Shown one piece after another: positions 25,066-34,115 of a stretch of DNA of 64,000 bases. Made by a program: the position numbers and the translations under genes. The notes below the pieces were generated by a model that saw only the letters and a program-made list of their open reading frames with translations, did not search any database and was not told where the DNA came from. Each line of letters begins with the position of its first letter. Position 1 is the stretch's first letter. This DNA comes from Chloroflexota bacterium. GTDB taxonomy: Bacteria > Chloroflexota > Anaerolineae > Aggregatilineales > Phototrophicaceae. The stretch lies in the NCBI GenBank assembly GCA_028873975.1, contig JAPPMO010000119.1:1-64000 (forward strand), in the 5' to 3' direction.

Positions 25066-25188
25066 TGAAGCGCCTGAAATTGCCCTGTTGTCCTAGTAGG
25101 GTATATTTCAATATTTTGGCAGATGTCCACAGACAATGGCTTCAAAATGTTGTCTAGTGGAACGATGCAACGAACAAACTGAAAATTC

Positions 25189-25440
25189 ACCACAGAGGCA
25201 CAGAAGTAAGTGCAAGTAAGTCATGCAAATTTTGCAAAAGCAACGATCTGTAGGGGCGACATACCATGTCGCCCGAAACCACAAGTCGCGGCGGCAACGG
25301 GCGACCAGATTGGTCGCCCCTACAAGGCTCGCTTTCGTTGCATTACTTTATTGGTTTTACTGAGCGCACAGAGAAAAGCCTCATTTACTTTGTGTCCTTC
25401 GCGTCTTTACGGTCAGTGTCTACGCGACCTGTGGTTGGTC
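25189..25440. repeat. Composite intergenic repeat containing nested palindrome, copy 2
   Basis: The outer sequences are 'caccacagaggcacagaa' on the left and 'gagcgcacagagaaaagcc' then 'tttgtgtccttcgcgtcttt' on the right. The nested unit (about 25204-25362) has a 131-bp core identical to 1222-1352, inserted at the same place within the cacagag motif. The right outer arm is slightly diverged (TTGCATTACTT). I found no terminal CAGGGCAAT repeat here. The rest of the 455-bp gap holds nothing I can identify. Confidence 0.7.
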
Positions 25441-25520
25441 ATGCTTTCGACCGGGCAACGAATCGCTTGACTTGCCAATAATCTGAAATGCACCCCTTGC
25501 TTTGGACCCAATGAGGCGCA

Positions 25521-27680
25521 TCAGAGGGGCTTGACGGCAACCTTATCAAAGTAGATAAAACCCGCTTGCGCAATCAGGGCAATACCGCCTCCGGTCAAGG
25601 CATTGTCCGGGTCTTGCGCTTCTAGCGCCTGCTCGCCATTGACGAAGGCGGTCAGCTTGGCTCCTTCGACCTTCAATTTGAGCTCGTAATTCCGCTCGAC
25701 GGACCAGCCCGTGTCGCTTTGAGCCAGGATGGTTTCACCGTCTAGGACGCGAACGATGCGAGTGCTTTTTTGGTCCAGTAGCAGCGCATAGTAGCGCTGC
25801 AAGCCCTGCACCCGCACTGCGATTCCCCCGGCTTCACAGACTCGCGGCATGGCTGTGGCCGCAAATTGATAGTCGATCCAGTCGCGCGTTCCTTGTATCA
25901 GCAGCCCCCGGCCTTGATTCTGTATCAGCCGGTAGGCTTGTGGCCAGTAGTCCCAGGAATCGAAACGCTCGCTGGAATCCAGCGCGTAAATCCAGGCTTT
26001 CTTCCAGAACTTCGGCCTCTTGCGTTTCTCACGTCCAGCTTCGCTGATGTGGGGCCGGTTCAGCTGCATGTTGGGCGCGCCGTCCCATGTGAGCCAATCT
26101 AGGTAGACGGTCCCGCTGGCGCCATTCTCGCCCGCAATCTCGATTCCGACGGCGGCAATGGGCTGGTTGCCGGTCACCGGCACGCGCCAGGACAGCTTGA
26201 CTTCCGCGCCGGGCGCAAGCTGAACCGACTCGCCCCCGATGATCTCCAGCGCATCATCTTCGTTGTAATGCCGCGCGTAAAGCCGCAGACTCACCGGTTC
26301 AGCGTTGGATGCTCCCGCCGCCAAGCTTGCGCGGACCGCTTGTCCCGGGTACAAGGTTGGCGACGCCAGCAAGCGGTAACCTCGCTCGTCAAAATAATCG
26401 GCGATTTCCTTCGAGGGGATAAACGTGAGCGTGGCTGCTCTGGCAATGCGTCCCTTGGCCAGCTGGTGAAAACGAAGCGCCAGTGATCGGTCGCCATTCT
26501 TGCCGCGTCCCGTCACATTTTCGATGGTCAGGGTATTTTTGCATTCACGCCCGGTTTCAGACTCAAAACCCTGCACCGACCCCGGCACGCTGAAGTGATA
26601 TCGCGCCCCGTTTTTCGGCGCAAGCGGCGCCAAACCCCGCATCCCGCGCCCGATATTGACCAGTTTGTAAGTTTCGCCGACCGCATCGCTGATGCCGCTG
26701 CCGCCGTCCGCACTTGGCAGATACAGGCGATCCGCTACGGGACCGCGCCAATCTGGTCCAGCGTCGATCCCAGCCAGGCCGTTCTTGACCCCCATAATGC
26801 AGCCGACATTGCCGGAGTTGCAATCCGTGTCAAAACCGGAGGTATTGACGACCATCAGGGATTTTTGAAAGTCGTCGTCGCCATAGAGCAAAGCGAGAAT
26901 GATCCGCGCATGGTTCGGCACGATATGGCAATTGCCCGGATAACGGTCGCGGTTATATTCGCTGTCGATCTGCCCCAGCGTCCCGCGCCAGTCCGGCTGC
27001 CGGGCCTGCCAGTTGCGCACCTGCTCAATCATCCGGTAGGTGATAGAATCGGGGGGAATCAAGGACACGGCGTCGTCGATCAGCTTGTTGATGTCCGATT
27101 CGACAAAAGCCTGGGCTACCAGGGCGGCGACCACCTGCGCGCCATAGATCGCTTCCCCGTCGTGGCTGACACAGGCAGCCCGCCGCGCCAGATCTGCTGC
27201 CAGCGCCGGGTCGCCGGGCGCGATCATGCCCCAGCTGTCAATGAAGATCTGCGAACCAATCTGCTGAGCCATGACCGGACCGTTGAGTTCAATCGAGCCG
27301 CTGCGCGGAGGCTGGATGCCATTTTTCAGCCGGATATACGCAGTATGCTCGGTGACATCGCCAATGCCTCCCCACCATAATATGGTCTTGCCTTCGACGA
27401 TGTAATTGAGCCAGGTCTGGCCGATCTGTGCCGGGGTCAGATCCAGGCTGTTGCCGTAGTCCGGCATGGCGCGCGCAAAAGTAAAGGTTCCGGAGAGATC
27501 GTCGTCGGTCACGATCAGCGGCAGGTCAAGCGCCTCATGCACATAGTAATTGATCTCGCCAAAACGCTCTATTATCATCTCATAGGACCAGCCTTCAATC
27601 GGGCGACCCAGGTAGACCGCAATTATCTTGCCGAGCACCCCGGCATAAACTCGTTCGACGTAATCGGACGGAAGTGTCAT
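25521..27680 (-). CDS. ADP-ribosylglycohydrolase-fold protein with C-terminal beta-sandwich region
   Basis: The N-terminal 330 residues belong to the ADP-ribosylglycohydrolase family, whose metal-binding acidic motifs are visible as TDDD (58-61) and DTDCNSG (284-290). Family members remove ADP-ribose from proteins or act on related N-glycosides. The following 390 residues are rich in beta-strand and Trp/Gly, ending in ALIAQAGFIYFDKVAVKPL, which looks like a concanavalin/CBM-type domain. No signal peptide is present, so it is cytoplasmic. A fusion with a carbohydrate-binding-like domain, beside sugar importers, suggests a glycoside or nucleoside-like substrate rather than protein ADP-ribosylation. 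It is transcribed alone. Confidence 0.75.
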   Translation of the reverse strand: MTLPSDYVERVYAGVLGKIIAVYLGRPIEGWSYEMIIERFGEINYYVHEALDLPLIVTDDDLSGTFTFARAMPDYGNSLDLTPAQIGQTWLNYIVEGKTILWWGGIGDVTEHTAYIRLKNGIQPPRSGSIELNGPVMAQQIGSQIFIDSWGMIAPGDPALAADLARRAACVSHDGEAIYGAQVVAALVAQAFVESDINKLIDDAVSLIPPDSITYRMIEQVRNWQARQPDWRGTLGQIDSEYNRDRYPGNCHIVPNHARIILALLYGDDDFQKSLMVVNTSGFDTDCNSGNVGCIMGVKNGLAGIDAGPDWRGPVADRLYLPSADGGSGISDAVGETYKLVNIGRGMRGLAPLAPKNGARYHFSVPGSVQGFESETGRECKNTLTIENVTGRGKNGDRSLALRFHQLAKGRIARAATLTFIPSKEIADYFDERGYRLLASPTLYPGQAVRASLAAGASNAEPVSLRLYARHYNEDDALEIIGGESVQLAPGAEVKLSWRVPVTGNQPIAAVGIEIAGENGASGTVYLDWLTWDGAPNMQLNRPHISEAGREKRKRPKFWKKAWIYALDSSERFDSWDYWPQAYRLIQNQGRGLLIQGTRDWIDYQFAATAMPRVCEAGGIAVRVQGLQRYYALLLDQKSTRIVRVLDGETILAQSDTGWSVERNYELKLKVEGAKLTAFVNGEQALEAQDPDNALTGGGIALIAQAGFIYFDKVAVKPL

Positions 27681-27739
27681 GGTTGCAACTCCGTTGAAAT
27701 CAAATCAGTAATTTGCTTACATTATATTGATGTCTGAAA

Positions 27740-27957
27740 ATGAGTTCAATTTCCGCCATGCCGGAGGTAGATACGCGCCAAATACTTGCGCTGGATCAGC
27801 AGCCTTTGCGGTCAGACGCCTTCGCCAATGCCTTTGGCAAGATTGGACCGGTGTTTGTCCACGGGCTGGCGGGTCAGTGGCGCATTGTCTCCAGGCTGAG
27901 ATCGATACAGAGACGATTGTGGTTGAGGTCAACTGCTCAACCACTTCGAGCCCGTTC
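27740..27957 (+). pseudogene. Frameshifted fragment resembling the start of a cupin-like (JmjC-type) protein
   Basis: The frame from 27740 reads LRSDAFANAFGKIGPVFVHGLAGQWRIVSRL, close in pattern to the first strand-helix region of Cupin_8/JmjC-type proteins (…F…kPvvi.G…W). After this a one-base shift gives DTETIVVEVNCSTTSSPF and a stop. The rest of such a protein, including the metal-binding HxD, is absent. The identification is by pattern only. Confidence 0.35.
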
Positions 27958-27983
27958 TAATCGTGTTGGCGATTCTGTCGCCC

Positions 27984-28789
27984 TCAGATACAGCTAGGGT
28001 ATACCGTGTCGGGCGCATTGCTCCAGCTCTGCAGCGTCTGGCCGCCATCAATCAGCAGCGATGCGCCGGTGATGTGGCGAGCATCATCGGAGGCGAGGAA
28101 GGCCACGGCGGCGGCGACATCTTGGGGTTGCCCGACTCGCCTTAGCGGGATGCGTTCTGCAAATTTGGCAAAGAAATCTTCCCAGGCGTCGGGGCCCTCC
28201 GGCTTCTGGCGGAAGCTCAATGCTGTTTGGATGATGACGGGCAGACTGCGTTATCGCGAATACGATAGCGAGCCAACTCCAGCGCAAGATCACGCGCCAC
28301 TGCTTTGACAGCTTCCTGGCTTGTCATTTGTGGACCCGATCCCAGAATTGTGTCCCAACCGCCAGTGGAAGAGCCCATCAGCGCCATCAATCCACCACCC
28401 GCGTCGATCAGGGCGGGCGCTGCAGCCTTGCAGGTGTGTGCCAAGCTGCGCAAGTTCACGCCGATGACGCGATCCCACTCGTCGATCGGCAGGTCTACAA
28501 ACTCGACTTTTTCACCGCCGACGCCGGCGTTGGCAAGTATTATATCCAGCCTGCCGAAGCTGTCGCGCGCCGTTTTGACCATCGCCTCACAGTCTTCGAT
28601 CGAGGTCACATCGGCGCGGATGGCGATGGCTTTAGAGCCGATTTCCGCAGCGCCCGCTTGCGCGCGTTCCAAATCTACATCCGCGATTGCGACGCTCGCC
28701 TTTTCCTCGGCGAAACGCAAGGCGCTCGCCCGGCCCAAGCCGCCGCCACCGCCGGTTATCAAAGTAACTTTACCGCTGAAGCGTGTCAT
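27984..28789 (-). pseudogene. Broken short-chain dehydrogenase/reductase
   Basis: An SDR split by a frameshift near 28230. The first part (start 28789) has the cofactor motif TGGGGGLG and ANAGVGG and ends prematurely after NAVCP. The second part, in another frame, continues [13 protein letters not shown] to LIDGG. Restoring one base in NAVCPG would rejoin them. Independently, the active-site YxxxK is degraded: the site reads MTSQE, so both the Tyr and the Lys are gone. Two independent lesions argue for a dead gene rather than a sequencing error. Confidence 0.8.
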
Positions 28790-28979
28790 GAGTTCACCTT
28801 GAATTGACGTATCGCTGGCGGCGTATTGGCGCTCTTGCGGACGACTAATTCGCCATCAATGATCACGCCGGATATGCCGGGTGTATCTCCGATCTTGAGT
28901 GTCTGCAGCGCGACATCGGCAGCGCTGCCAATCGGCGCGTCAATGATGACCAGGTCGGCCTCCAGACCGGGCGCGATCG
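28786..28979 (-). pseudogene. C-terminal remnant of an amidohydrolase (enamidase-like)
   Basis: About 65 residues, EADLVIIDAPIGSAADVAL to VRKSANTPPA, match the end of metal-dependent amidohydrolases of the enamidase type (ADLVI-D-P-GS, GDIPG-S-V-DGE-VV, RNTPPA). Everything upstream, including all metal ligands, is missing; the frame continues only through antisense of another gene. It overlaps the broken SDR by 4 bp, so the two may once have formed an operon. Confidence 0.65.
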
Positions 28980-29221
28980 AAGATGCGCGGGATGAAGATC
29001 GAGTTGTCGTCAAGCGCGGGGTCAAGATTGATGTGCCGACGCGAATATTATGGGGACAGCATGGCAATCTGTCTCCTTCGCCGGCGATGGATATCTGGAC
29101 CATCCGCTGCTCTAACGCTGAAGGGGCGGAGGATCCTTGTGGCCACTATCTGCCCGAAGAAGCGCCGGAGGTCGTGCTGGATCACATGCTGCACTTTGCT
29201 GATAAGTGCTTTTCTGACTAA
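28976..29221 (+). pseudogene. C-terminal remnant of an alpha/beta hydrolase (haloacetate dehalogenase-like)
   Basis: About 80 residues reading DRVVVKRGVKIDVPTRILWGQHG, then PCGHYLPEEAPEVVLDHMLHF and a stop. This is the typical end of haloacetate-dehalogenase-like hydrolases, with the catalytic His in CGHYLPEEAPE. The N-terminal two-thirds, with the nucleophile, are missing. The left edge abuts the amidohydrolase remnant on the other strand at about 28975, which marks a rearrangement junction. Confidence 0.65.
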
Positions 29222-29397
29222 AGCCAGGCAGAATCCGAAGACAGCCTGCACCGATGACGGGCATTCTGCCCTGGAGTCAGCGCATCGGCCAGCTTGCGGA
29301 TGCGCGTCAATTGGCGCGAGCTTAACGTGCATAGCAATAGAACCGGGCGCTTGGGGTCAGCTCTTCTTGTATTTACTTACATCAAATAGGCTTGCGC

Positions 29398-29426
29398 AAA
29401 AAAAGGGCGACCCAGTGGGCCGCCCA
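29398..29426 (-). terminator. Rho-independent terminator of the binding-protein gene
   Basis: On the minus strand GGGCGGCCC-ACT-GGGTCGCCC forms a strong stem (one mismatch) followed by a run of seven T. It lies 32 bp past the stop of the gene at 29458. Confidence 0.85.
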
Positions 29427-29457
29427 AACAGCTTGCTGTAGCAATGGGGATGCGACG

Positions 29458-31038
29458 CTACTCCGCTCTGCTTAAGATAGCAACATCCAGAAGCCAGTGC
29501 GGATGCCAGATATAACCCTGAAGATTGGACCGATAGGCAGTCGCCACTTCGGGTACGTTAAACGGCGCGAAGGGACCGTTCTGCTGGGTGTATTCCTGCA
29601 GCGCGGTGAAGAGCGCCATGCGCTCGTCCGGTTCGCTGGCGACCTTGGCTGCCGCGATCATGTCCTGGATGTCTTGCGGCAAACTATCCAGTTGCCAGTT
29701 ATTGCGTTCGGTCGCGACTTTGCCGGGCGGCATGAAGCTGAGGAAATCCAGCGGGTCAAGGATATCGGGACCCCAGAGCCAATAGCCGACGCCATGCTCG
29801 CCGCTGCGGTAGCGCTCAAGCGCGACTTGAATTTCGCCAGGCAAAAGCGTCACGTTGATGCCGACTTCCGCCAGGTCAGCCTGGATCTTCTGGGCGTTGG
29901 TGTTGAAGCTGACGCCGCCATAGACCATGTCGGGGTACTCAAGCTCCATTTCAAGCCCGTCGGCGTAACCGGCTTCCGCCAGCAATTCCCGCGCTTTGTC
30001 CAAATCGCGCGAGAAAGCGCGGTCTTCGCCAAAGGCGGAGAAGAAGCCAACCCACATGTTGGTGCCGGGCGTCACGCCACCCCAAAGCGTCTTGTAACCT
30101 TCGTAGTCCAGCGCGTAACGCACGGCAAGTTGAACGGTCGGGTTGGCGAAGGGACCGCTCTTTTCTTCTTCGGTGTTCATGATCACGAAGTGGGTCAGGG
30201 TGCTGGGTCCGCGATAGATCTCGATCGCTTCATTGCCCTCCAGTCCGGCGACTTGATCGGGGCTGAGGTCAAATGCCAGATCGATATCACCCGCTTCCAG
30301 CGCCGCTTTTTGCGTGGCGCCTTCCGGCATGTGGATGAAGATCACGCGGTCAAAGTAGGGTTGATCACCCCAGTAATTCTCGTTGCGGACCAGTTCGGTG
30401 CGATTCTGCGGCTCCCAGTTTTCCAGAACATAGGGACCGGAACCGGCCGACGTGCTGTCCAGATAGGCGCCGGCGGTATCTGTCTCGGCCGCGTCCATCG
30501 CATCGGTGCCGCCATTTGCCATCACCGCATCGGCGTTGGTGACGCTGAAGACCGCGCTGGTGATCTCGGACAAGAAGGACGGACGAGCGGCGGGCAAGGT
30601 AAAGGCGACGGTGTCGTCATCTATCGCTTCTACGGAATCAATGCCATCGGCCAGGAAGGACGGATTGCCGTTGTAGTTTTGCAGCCGCTGGATCGAGAAG
30701 ACAACATCATCGGCGGTGATATCGTCGCCGTTGGCAAAGGTGGCGTCCTGCCGCAGCGAGAATGTATAGACCGTACCGTCTGCGGATATTTCCCAGCTTT
30801 CGGCCAGTTGCGGCAAGATCTGGCTGGCGTCTTCGTCCGGGAATGTGACCAACTGGCTGTACGTGGCGTGATTGACGATGTGGGTCGAATGGGTGAATCC
30901 GTTGGCGGGATCGTAGGCGTCCGTGTTCTCCGACCAGCCGATCACGAGTATTTTGTCCTCAGCCAGCGCGGTGCCGAAGACCGACAGAATGAGCGCAAGC
31001 AAAGTGAAAAGTAATAACACATGTTTGAAGCGATTCAT
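29458..31038 (-). CDS. ABC transporter substrate-binding protein, family 5 (peptide/opine/glycoside type)
   Basis: Extracytoplasmic receptor of the DppA/OppA class. A signal peptide (residues 1-27, ending ALAED) lacks a lipobox. The mature protein starts ILVIGWSENTDAYDPANGF and contains AESWEISADGTVYTFSLRQDATFANGDDITADDV, the family signature region. Its 526 residues are typical. AAGGAG precedes ATG 31038 by 7 nt. No permease or ATPase genes are adjacent, so it is an orphan receptor here. A terminator follows it. Confidence 0.9.
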   Translation of the reverse strand: MNRFKHVLLLFTLLALILSVFGTALAEDKILVIGWSENTDAYDPANGFTHSTHIVNHATYSQLVTFPDEDASQILPQLAESWEISADGTVYTFSLRQDATFANGDDITADDVVFSIQRLQNYNGNPSFLADGIDSVEAIDDDTVAFTLPAARPSFLSEITSAVFSVTNADAVMANGGTDAMDAAETDTAGAYLDSTSAGSGPYVLENWEPQNRTELVRNENYWGDQPYFDRVIFIHMPEGATQKAALEAGDIDLAFDLSPDQVAGLEGNEAIEIYRGPSTLTHFVIMNTEEEKSGPFANPTVQLAVRYALDYEGYKTLWGGVTPGTNMWVGFFSAFGEDRAFSRDLDKARELLAEAGYADGLEMELEYPDMVYGGVSFNTNAQKIQADLAEVGINVTLLPGEIQVALERYRSGEHGVGYWLWGPDILDPLDFLSFMPPGKVATERNNWQLDSLPQDIQDMIAAAKVASEPDERMALFTALQEYTQQNGPFAPFNVPEVATAYRSNLQGYIWHPHWLLDVAILSRAE

Positions 31039-31134
31039 GTTCGTTGCTCCTTCAAGTCAAACAATACGAAAGTTTTCGAGCATGGAAAGTATAACTGAAA
31101 GCATGGCAAGCTGCAAAGACACGGGTAGCGGAGG

Positions 31135-31391
31135 CAGGGCAATTGCATCAAAATGATAGCGGCTGAAATGATAGGAATCTAAACTGAATATTAACCACAG
31201 AGAACGCAGAGGGCACAGAGAAAAACATAAAATGTCTTATTTCAACTGTGTTTTCGAGTGAAAAATCACGTTTCGCTTATAACTCTTTCTTATGCTTAGT
31301 CTCGGATTTTAGAAGAAATGTCGTCTGAACACCAAGTAACTCTGTGCGCTCTGCGCTCTCTGTGTTGAAAAAATTTGCTGCGATTGCCCCG
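31135..31391. mobile_element. MITE-like element, copy 3
   Basis: A 257-bp element from CAGGGCAATTGCATCAAA to TTTGCTGCGATTGCCCC. Inside, 'ttaaccacagagaacgcag' and 'gcgctctctgtgttg' are inverted counterparts. The central 120 bp (GAGTGAAAAATCACGTTTCG and onward) is nearly identical to copy 4 at 61423. It has no coding capacity. It separates two minus-strand operons. Confidence 0.8.
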
Positions 31392-31470
31392 CCAAAACAT
31401 TGAAATGCGCCCGGTAGCGGGCACAGAGCGTCGCTTCAAAACAAACATGCGCCCGAGGCGCGATTTTCCG

Positions 31471-32505
31471 CTAAAAGTGAATACGCCGTCCCTCGCGCGC
31501 CGACTGATAGGCGCCCAGGACCATCTCGATGCAGACCTTGCCGTCCTCGGCAGTGGCCAGCGGCGGGCCATCGCCCTTGACGAAGTCGACGACCGGACGC
31601 GCCACAGCATGAATCCGGGAGCCGTGCGGCACGAAGGAGAAGTCGAATTTCTCCCAGTCTTCGGCGCCGGCGCGGAATATCTTCAGCGGACTGCCTTCCG
31701 GCGGGACCCGCGTTGAGGGAGCGTCGCCGTAATTCTGGTGGATGGTCCCCGCATCGCCATAGATCTCGGTGGTGGCTTCGGCGGCTAATTGGGTCGAGCT
31801 GTTGAAGAGGATGCCGATTTCGCCTTTGCCGAAGCGGTAAATAGCGACACCGTTGTCATCGGGCGCGACATCGGTGACGATATTGTCGATCTCGGCCGTC
31901 ACGCTGACGGGACGCCCCAGCATCCAGTAAAACCAGTCGGCAGCGTGCGAGGCGTCGTCCATGAACATGCCCATGTTCTGCGCGGGATCAATGTGCCAGT
32001 TGCCGGGGACGGCCCAGGATTTGTTGAGCAGGGCGGGGATGGCGTGACGCCGTCTGATCACTGCCACATTGCCCACCGCGCCTTCGTCGATCAGCGCCTT
32101 CATCTTCTGGTTGATCGGATCGCAGCGCATTTGGTAGCACATGCTGAACTTGGCGCCGCTGCGGTTGATAGCCTCAATGATGGCATCGCAGTCTTCCAGC
32201 GTGAGCGCCATCGGCTTTTGCAGCAAGACGTGCTTACCGGCCTCCGCGGCGGCGATGACGTGTTCAGCGTGTCTGTTGGTCGGGCTGGCCACGAAAACGG
32301 CGTCGATGTCCTGGCGCGCCAAAAGTTGATCGAGATCGGGCGCCCAGTCCAGACCAAACTCGGCGGCGTATGTCTGGCCGCGCTCCTGGTCGTCGTCCCA
32401 GGCGGCAACCACGTCGGCGTCGTCAAAATCGGCGATGGCGCGGCAATAGCTGCGCGCATGGCCATGCGCGAAGCTGATGACGGCAAGGCGAACTGAATCG
32501 GACAT
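31471..32505 (-). CDS. Gfo/Idh/MocA family NAD(P)-dependent oxidoreductase (operon with Rieske protein)
   Basis: Dehydrogenase/reductase of the glucose-fructose oxidoreductase family. The Rossmann start is LAVISFAHGHARSYCRAI, unusual in having FAHGHA where most members have GxGxxG, and the diagnostic LLQKPMALTLED carries the conserved Lys-Pro. The HAADWFYWMLG stretch holds the usual catalytic His. It starts 5 nt after the Rieske stop, so it is co-transcribed with the Rieske and amidohydrolase genes. The substrate is not predictable, perhaps a cyclic polyol or sugar acid. Confidence 0.85.
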   Translation of the reverse strand: MSDSVRLAVISFAHGHARSYCRAIADFDDADVVAAWDDDQERGQTYAAEFGLDWAPDLDQLLARQDIDAVFVASPTNRHAEHVIAAAEAGKHVLLQKPMALTLEDCDAIIEAINRSGAKFSMCYQMRCDPINQKMKALIDEGAVGNVAVIRRRHAIPALLNKSWAVPGNWHIDPAQNMGMFMDDASHAADWFYWMLGRPVSVTAEIDNIVTDVAPDDNGVAIYRFGKGEIGILFNSSTQLAAEATTEIYGDAGTIHQNYGDAPSTRVPPEGSPLKIFRAGAEDWEKFDFSFVPHGSRIHAVARPVVDFVKGDGPPLATAEDGKVCIEMVLGAYQSAREGRRIHF

Positions 32506-32510
32506 GGCGG

Positions 32511-32909
32511 CTATTCTTCCGCTATGAAGTCGCTCACATCAACATCGACGATGAGATCCTCGCCCTCGACGATGATGGGGTAAGTTTTGACGCGCATATC
32601 AGGATCGACCAGGCACTGCCCGGTGGCGATGTCGAATTGCCAGGCGTGCCAGGGACAGCGGATGATCTCGCCTTCGCGCTCGTAATCGACGAAGCCCTCT
32701 GTTGCCGATGGCGGGGCGTATATGCTGCTGCGGCCCGCAACTTCGCCGGTGCAGAGCGGCCCGCGTTTATGCGGGCAGATATTGCGCAGGGCGTAGAAGA
32801 CGCCCTTGACATTGAAAATGCCGATGCCGGCGCGACCGCGAAATGGTACGATGATCAGCCGCCCGCCTTCCGGGATATCCGCGACTTTGCCGACCACGAT
32901 GCCGGTCAC
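32511..32909 (-). CDS. Rieske [2Fe-2S] protein
   Basis: Small soluble electron-transfer protein or oxygenase component. The cluster ligands are C45-P-H47 and C85-P-W-H88, both boxes intact. The spacing of 37 residues between the boxes is much longer than the usual 15-17 of Rieske ferredoxins, because of an inserted segment (about 60-80). The overall 132 residues are slightly longer than typical ferredoxins. It overlaps the amidohydrolase stop by 4 bp (ATGA-type overlap) and precedes the Gfo/Idh gene by 5 nt. No oxygenase large subunit is encoded nearby. Confidence 0.85.
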   Translation of the reverse strand: MTGIVVGKVADIPEGGRLIIVPFRGRAGIGIFNVKGVFYALRNICPHKRGPLCTGEVAGRSSIYAPPSATEGFVDYEREGEIIRCPWHAWQFDIATGQCLVDPDMRVKTYPIIVEGEDLIVDVDVSDFIAEE

Positions 32910-34090
32910 GCCAGTACCGCCTCGATCATGTCGTCGCTGATGCGCAGAAAATCCAGGGCGTTCTCGGCGAAGACGCGCCGGTGACTGCGCTCGTCCAGCC
33001 TGGGCAAGACGGTCACCGGGTCGTTCCAGTCGAAGTGCGGGAAATCACTGCAAAAGATCAGGGTCTCGTCCGCGTGCAGCATTTCCAGCATCTGGTAGAT
33101 CTGCTCGGTCTTGGGCGGCTCGTGCATCGGTTGGCTGCCGATGCGGATGTGATCGCGGAAATATTCGCTGGGCAGGCGCTTGAGCCAGGGCGTCTGATCG
33201 CCAATGGCTTTCCAATCGGCATCCATGTGCCACATCAGCGGCACAGCCCACATCTGCTGCACCTCGATCAGCGCGACTTTGAAATTGGGGAACTTCTCGA
33301 AGACGCCCTCAGCGATCAGCGAGGCGGCTTGCGCGCTGGCGACGCTGGGGCGGGTCATGCGCGATTCCATGTAATAAGTTGGGAATCCGGTCGGCGTCGG
33401 CGTTGCGCCCGGGCTGCCGCCGCCGATATGGGAAATCACCGGCAGGTCGCGCTCGGCGCAGGCTTCCCAAATGGGATGATACACGCGCTTGCCAAAGAGA
33501 TGCGGGCTCTGCATGGGTACCATGACAGCGACCGTGTCTTTGCGATCCGCCAGACGGTGGATCTCCTTGACCGCCAGCGCCGGATCATTGGGCGCCACCA
33601 GGATGGCATTGACCACGCGCGGGTCTTTGTCCAGCCAGTGCTCGATTGTCCAGTCGTTGAAAGCCGCGCACAGCGCCGCCGCCCAATCCGGATCGGGCAA
33701 GCCGGCGTAACCGTAGAAGACGGGCGGTCCCGTCAACAGGGCGAAGTCGATATTCCAGCGGTCGAGCAATTCTTTCTGCGTGAACGCCAGCGAGAAGTTG
33801 AAGTCTCGCTCTTTGAGCTCGGGCGCTTTGATGTCGGGGCGCGTCCGGCGGAAAGGCGTGTTGGCGTAACCGCTGCCCGGCAGGTGCAGCCCCTGATCCA
33901 GCAGGTGCTCCTGATAGAACTTGGGCAGGTAGGGCAACAGTTCTTCCGGCTCGCGGAAGTTGTGGTGGACGTCGCAGTCGACCAGTTTGACTCTGTCGGC
34001 AGGTTTGCCGGTCCAGCCCGGCGCGGCGATGGGCGCGGCGCCCTGCTTGCCGATGTGGATTTGTTCGAGTTTGTCGATTGTTTGCGCCAT
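32906..34090 (-). CDS. Amidohydrolase-2 family metal-dependent hydrolase/decarboxylase
   Basis: TIM-barrel protein of the ACMSD/amidohydrolase-2 family, which hydrolyses or decarboxylates cyclic or aromatic acids. The N-terminal metal motif is present as VDCDVHHNF (D-x-H), later ligands as SHIGGG and CSDFPHFDW. At 394 residues it is in the range of the large subgroup found with Rieske genes. ATG 34090 lies 25 bp after the binding-protein gene. Its 4-bp overlap with the Rieske gene suggests that the proteins act in one pathway. Confidence 0.85.
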   Translation of the reverse strand: MAQTIDKLEQIHIGKQGAAPIAAPGWTGKPADRVKLVDCDVHHNFREPEELLPYLPKFYQEHLLDQGLHLPGSGYANTPFRRTRPDIKAPELKERDFNFSLAFTQKELLDRWNIDFALLTGPPVFYGYAGLPDPDWAAALCAAFNDWTIEHWLDKDPRVVNAILVAPNDPALAVKEIHRLADRKDTVAVMVPMQSPHLFGKRVYHPIWEACAERDLPVISHIGGGSPGATPTPTGFPTYYMESRMTRPSVASAQAASLIAEGVFEKFPNFKVALIEVQQMWAVPLMWHMDADWKAIGDQTPWLKRLPSEYFRDHIRIGSQPMHEPPKTEQIYQMLEMLHADETLIFCSDFPHFDWNDPVTVLPRLDERSHRRVFAENALDFLRISDDMIEAVLA

Positions 34091-34115
34091 GCGACTCAGC
34101 TCTCCGCCTTTTTGC

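Noticed and set aside
25078..25130. Terminator after the locus-2 permease (GCCCT...AGGGT)
   Set aside because: The possible stem is 5 bp with no T-run; too weak to call.
28305..28807. Plus-strand frames opposite the SDR remnant
   Set aside because: They are antisense to recognisable SDR sequence and have no features of their own.
29497..31014. 505-residue plus-strand open frame
   Set aside because: It mirrors the family-5 binding protein on the other strand and has no recognisable motif; it is an antisense shadow.
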